Program-made: the position numbers and the translations under genes
Notes under the pieces: generated by a model
The model's database searches: none
What the model was told of the DNA's origin: nothing
The model's input: only the letters and a program-made list of their open reading frames with translations
Origin: CAZHGD01 sp964531735
GTDB taxonomy: Bacteria > Armatimonadota > UBA10988
Reading direction: 5' to 3'
Assembly: GCA_964531735.1 (NCBI GenBank)
Contig: CAZHGD010000023.1
Coordinates: 1-59,140 of the forward strand
DNA: 59,140 bases
Part shown: piece after piece, positions 58,202 to 59,140 of the stretch
Numbering within the stretch: the stretch's first letter is position 1
Layout of the letters: the number at the start of each line of letters is the position of its first letter

Positions 58202-59140
58202 ATGGCGCGACATGATGTGCTCGAAGCCCGGCTCACCTGGTCGCTGCCCTACCTGGCTTGCCTGGTCGTGGTCGCCCTGGCCGGCCTGGCGCAACGCCCG
58301 CGGCCCGTGCTGCGGGAGCCGCAGCGGCAGCTCGTGGTGGGTTACCCGCGCGGCGGCAGCGCGCCGGTCAGCGACCCGCGCCACCGCGACGCGCTCCGGC
58401 CGCCGCTGACGCGCTGCGGCCTGTTCGACCTGTCGCGGTCCGATGATCGGGAGTTGGCGCTCTGGCAAGGCGACCGCGTCTCGCGCGACGCCATCGGGTT
58501 CGAGCCCGACGCGGTGTCGAGCTTCCTCAAACGGTTCGGCATCGAGCCATCGGAGATGGATCTGGAGGTCGATGTGCTGTTCCCGAATCCCGGGGGCAGT
58601 GCGGCGACGCAGATGCTGGTGGTGGTGCACCCGTACCGTCTGCTGCCCCCGGCGACTTGGGACACCTACCTCTACGACCTGGCCAACGACGAGCCCAAGC
58701 TGCTCCTGGCGCGGCGTGACGAGCCGGCGCGCCTACAGTTGGGCCGTACCGGCGACAACCTGCTGACCTGCGGGCACGAAGCGATGGCCCGCCGGAACCG
58801 CGGTCTGGTGTATGCCAACGGCGCCTGGCGCGAGACGCGGCTCCAGGCGCCCGCCAACGCCTGGCTGCAGCGGACCGTGGGCGCGTTCACGACGCTGCCG
58901 TGGTGGGGCTGGCTGGCGGCCCTGTGTCCATTGGCGGCCTTGGCGTTCAGCCTGGGTGATCGCTGGGAGCGGCTGCGGAGCATCCAGCGGCGGACCGGGC
59001 GCAGCGAGGGCAGTACGGTCGGACTGCTCTGTGGCGCGGCCGCGCTGGCAGTGGTGCTGGCCGGCCTGAGCGGGCTGCGGCGCGAGCCGGCCTGGGACCT
59101 GCTGGCGGCGCTGCTGGCGCCGGTGCTGGTCGGCCTGGCG
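58202..59140 (+). CDS. Hypothetical membrane protein, truncated by window end
   Basis: An ORF open to the right edge (313 codons seen), starting with ATG 23 bases after the sigma-54-like gene. One N-terminal TM helix (LPYLACLVVVALAGLA), a ~200-residue extracytoplasmic domain with 'RCGLFDLSRSDDRELALWQ' and 'TQMLVVVHPYRLLPP', then at least two more TM segments near residues 235-255 and 275-290. No family recognised. Missing stop and C-terminus. Confidence 0.6.
   Translation, partial: MARHDVLEARLTWSLPYLACLVVVALAGLAQRPRPVLREPQRQLVVGYPRGGSAPVSDPRHRDALRPPLTRCGLFDLSRSDDRELALWQGDRVSRDAIGFEPDAVSSFLKRFGIEPSEMDLEVDVLFPNPGGSAATQMLVVVHPYRLLPPATWDTYLYDLANDEPKLLLARRDEPARLQLGRTGDNLLTCGHEAMARRNRGLVYANGAWRETRLQAPANAWLQRTVGAFTTLPWWGWLAALCPLAALAFSLGDRWERLRSIQRRTGRSEGSTVGLLCGAAALAVVLAGLSGLRREPAWDLLAALLAPVLVGLA

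Overview
The window is a 59 kb piece of a high-GC bacterial chromosome, with no rRNA or tRNA that I could recognise. Three things point to Armatimonadota, or less likely Planctomycetota. One is a pseudopilin-like segment of the FPVFAKARDKARQASC type with an H-X9-DG-like tail. Another is a PEP-CTERM protein. The third is a load of large secreted carbohydrate-active proteins alongside an OlsF/OlsG-like lipid pair. This placement is inference, because no marker gene settles it.

Layout. 39-4382: a lipoprotein esterase and a large secreted six-hairpin-type protein, both on the minus strand. 4486-5858: a small accessory island holding a decayed DUF433 antitoxin gene, a HicB/HicA toxin-antitoxin pair and a lower-GC ORF. 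The island is bounded by a perfect 156-bp direct repeat of the 3' end of argC. 5849-8682: argC, translationally coupled to a PocR-type sensor histidine kinase. 8768-15965: a solenoid membrane protein, a PL26-like secreted lyase, a YceI protein, a PEP-CTERM protein with a consensus sigma-54 promoter, and a superoxide dismutase. 16167-20544: a zinc dehydrogenase, an unknown protein and a glycyl-radical enzyme. 20557-21631: RusA plus a partner protein. 21659-23767: a flavodoxin and a five-bladed-propeller glycosidase.

23768-24367 is a non-coding, repeat-rich stretch in front of a secreted TPR-CHAT protease-like gene, and a related 57-bp repeat follows that gene. 27216-33945: a GH20 enzyme, a Gfo/Idh/MocA oxidoreductase and a heme c-binding hybrid kinase. 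34169-41540: a plus-strand sugar/amide cluster with a GH42-like protein, a creatinase-like M24 protein, a NodB deacetylase, a sensory-rhodopsin-transducer-family protein, a second HicB/HicA pair and a GH20-like enzyme. 41608-42963: a pseudokinase fused to a pseudopilin-like domain. 43043-45530: an OlsF-like acyltransferase and an OlsG/PmtA-like methyltransferase. 45539-52488: hemC, a large soluble hybrid kinase, a rhamnulokinase and CorA. 52491-55143: a folC operon. 55443-56673: two tandem NuoB paralogues. 56880-58178: a divergent sigma-54-like protein. A membrane protein runs off the right end.

Taken together, the window looks like a saprophyte that breaks down complex plant or bacterial glycans: PL26-like lyase, GH20 enzymes, propeller glycosidase, deacetylase and rhamnulokinase. 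It senses redox state and small molecules through three different histidine kinases. The strongest leads for something new are the argC-targeted toxin-antitoxin island, the sigma-54-like protein paired with a consensus sigma-54 promoter on the PEP-CTERM gene, the repeat-flanked secreted TPR-CHAT gene, the pseudokinase fusion, and the glycyl-radical enzyme with a composite active site.
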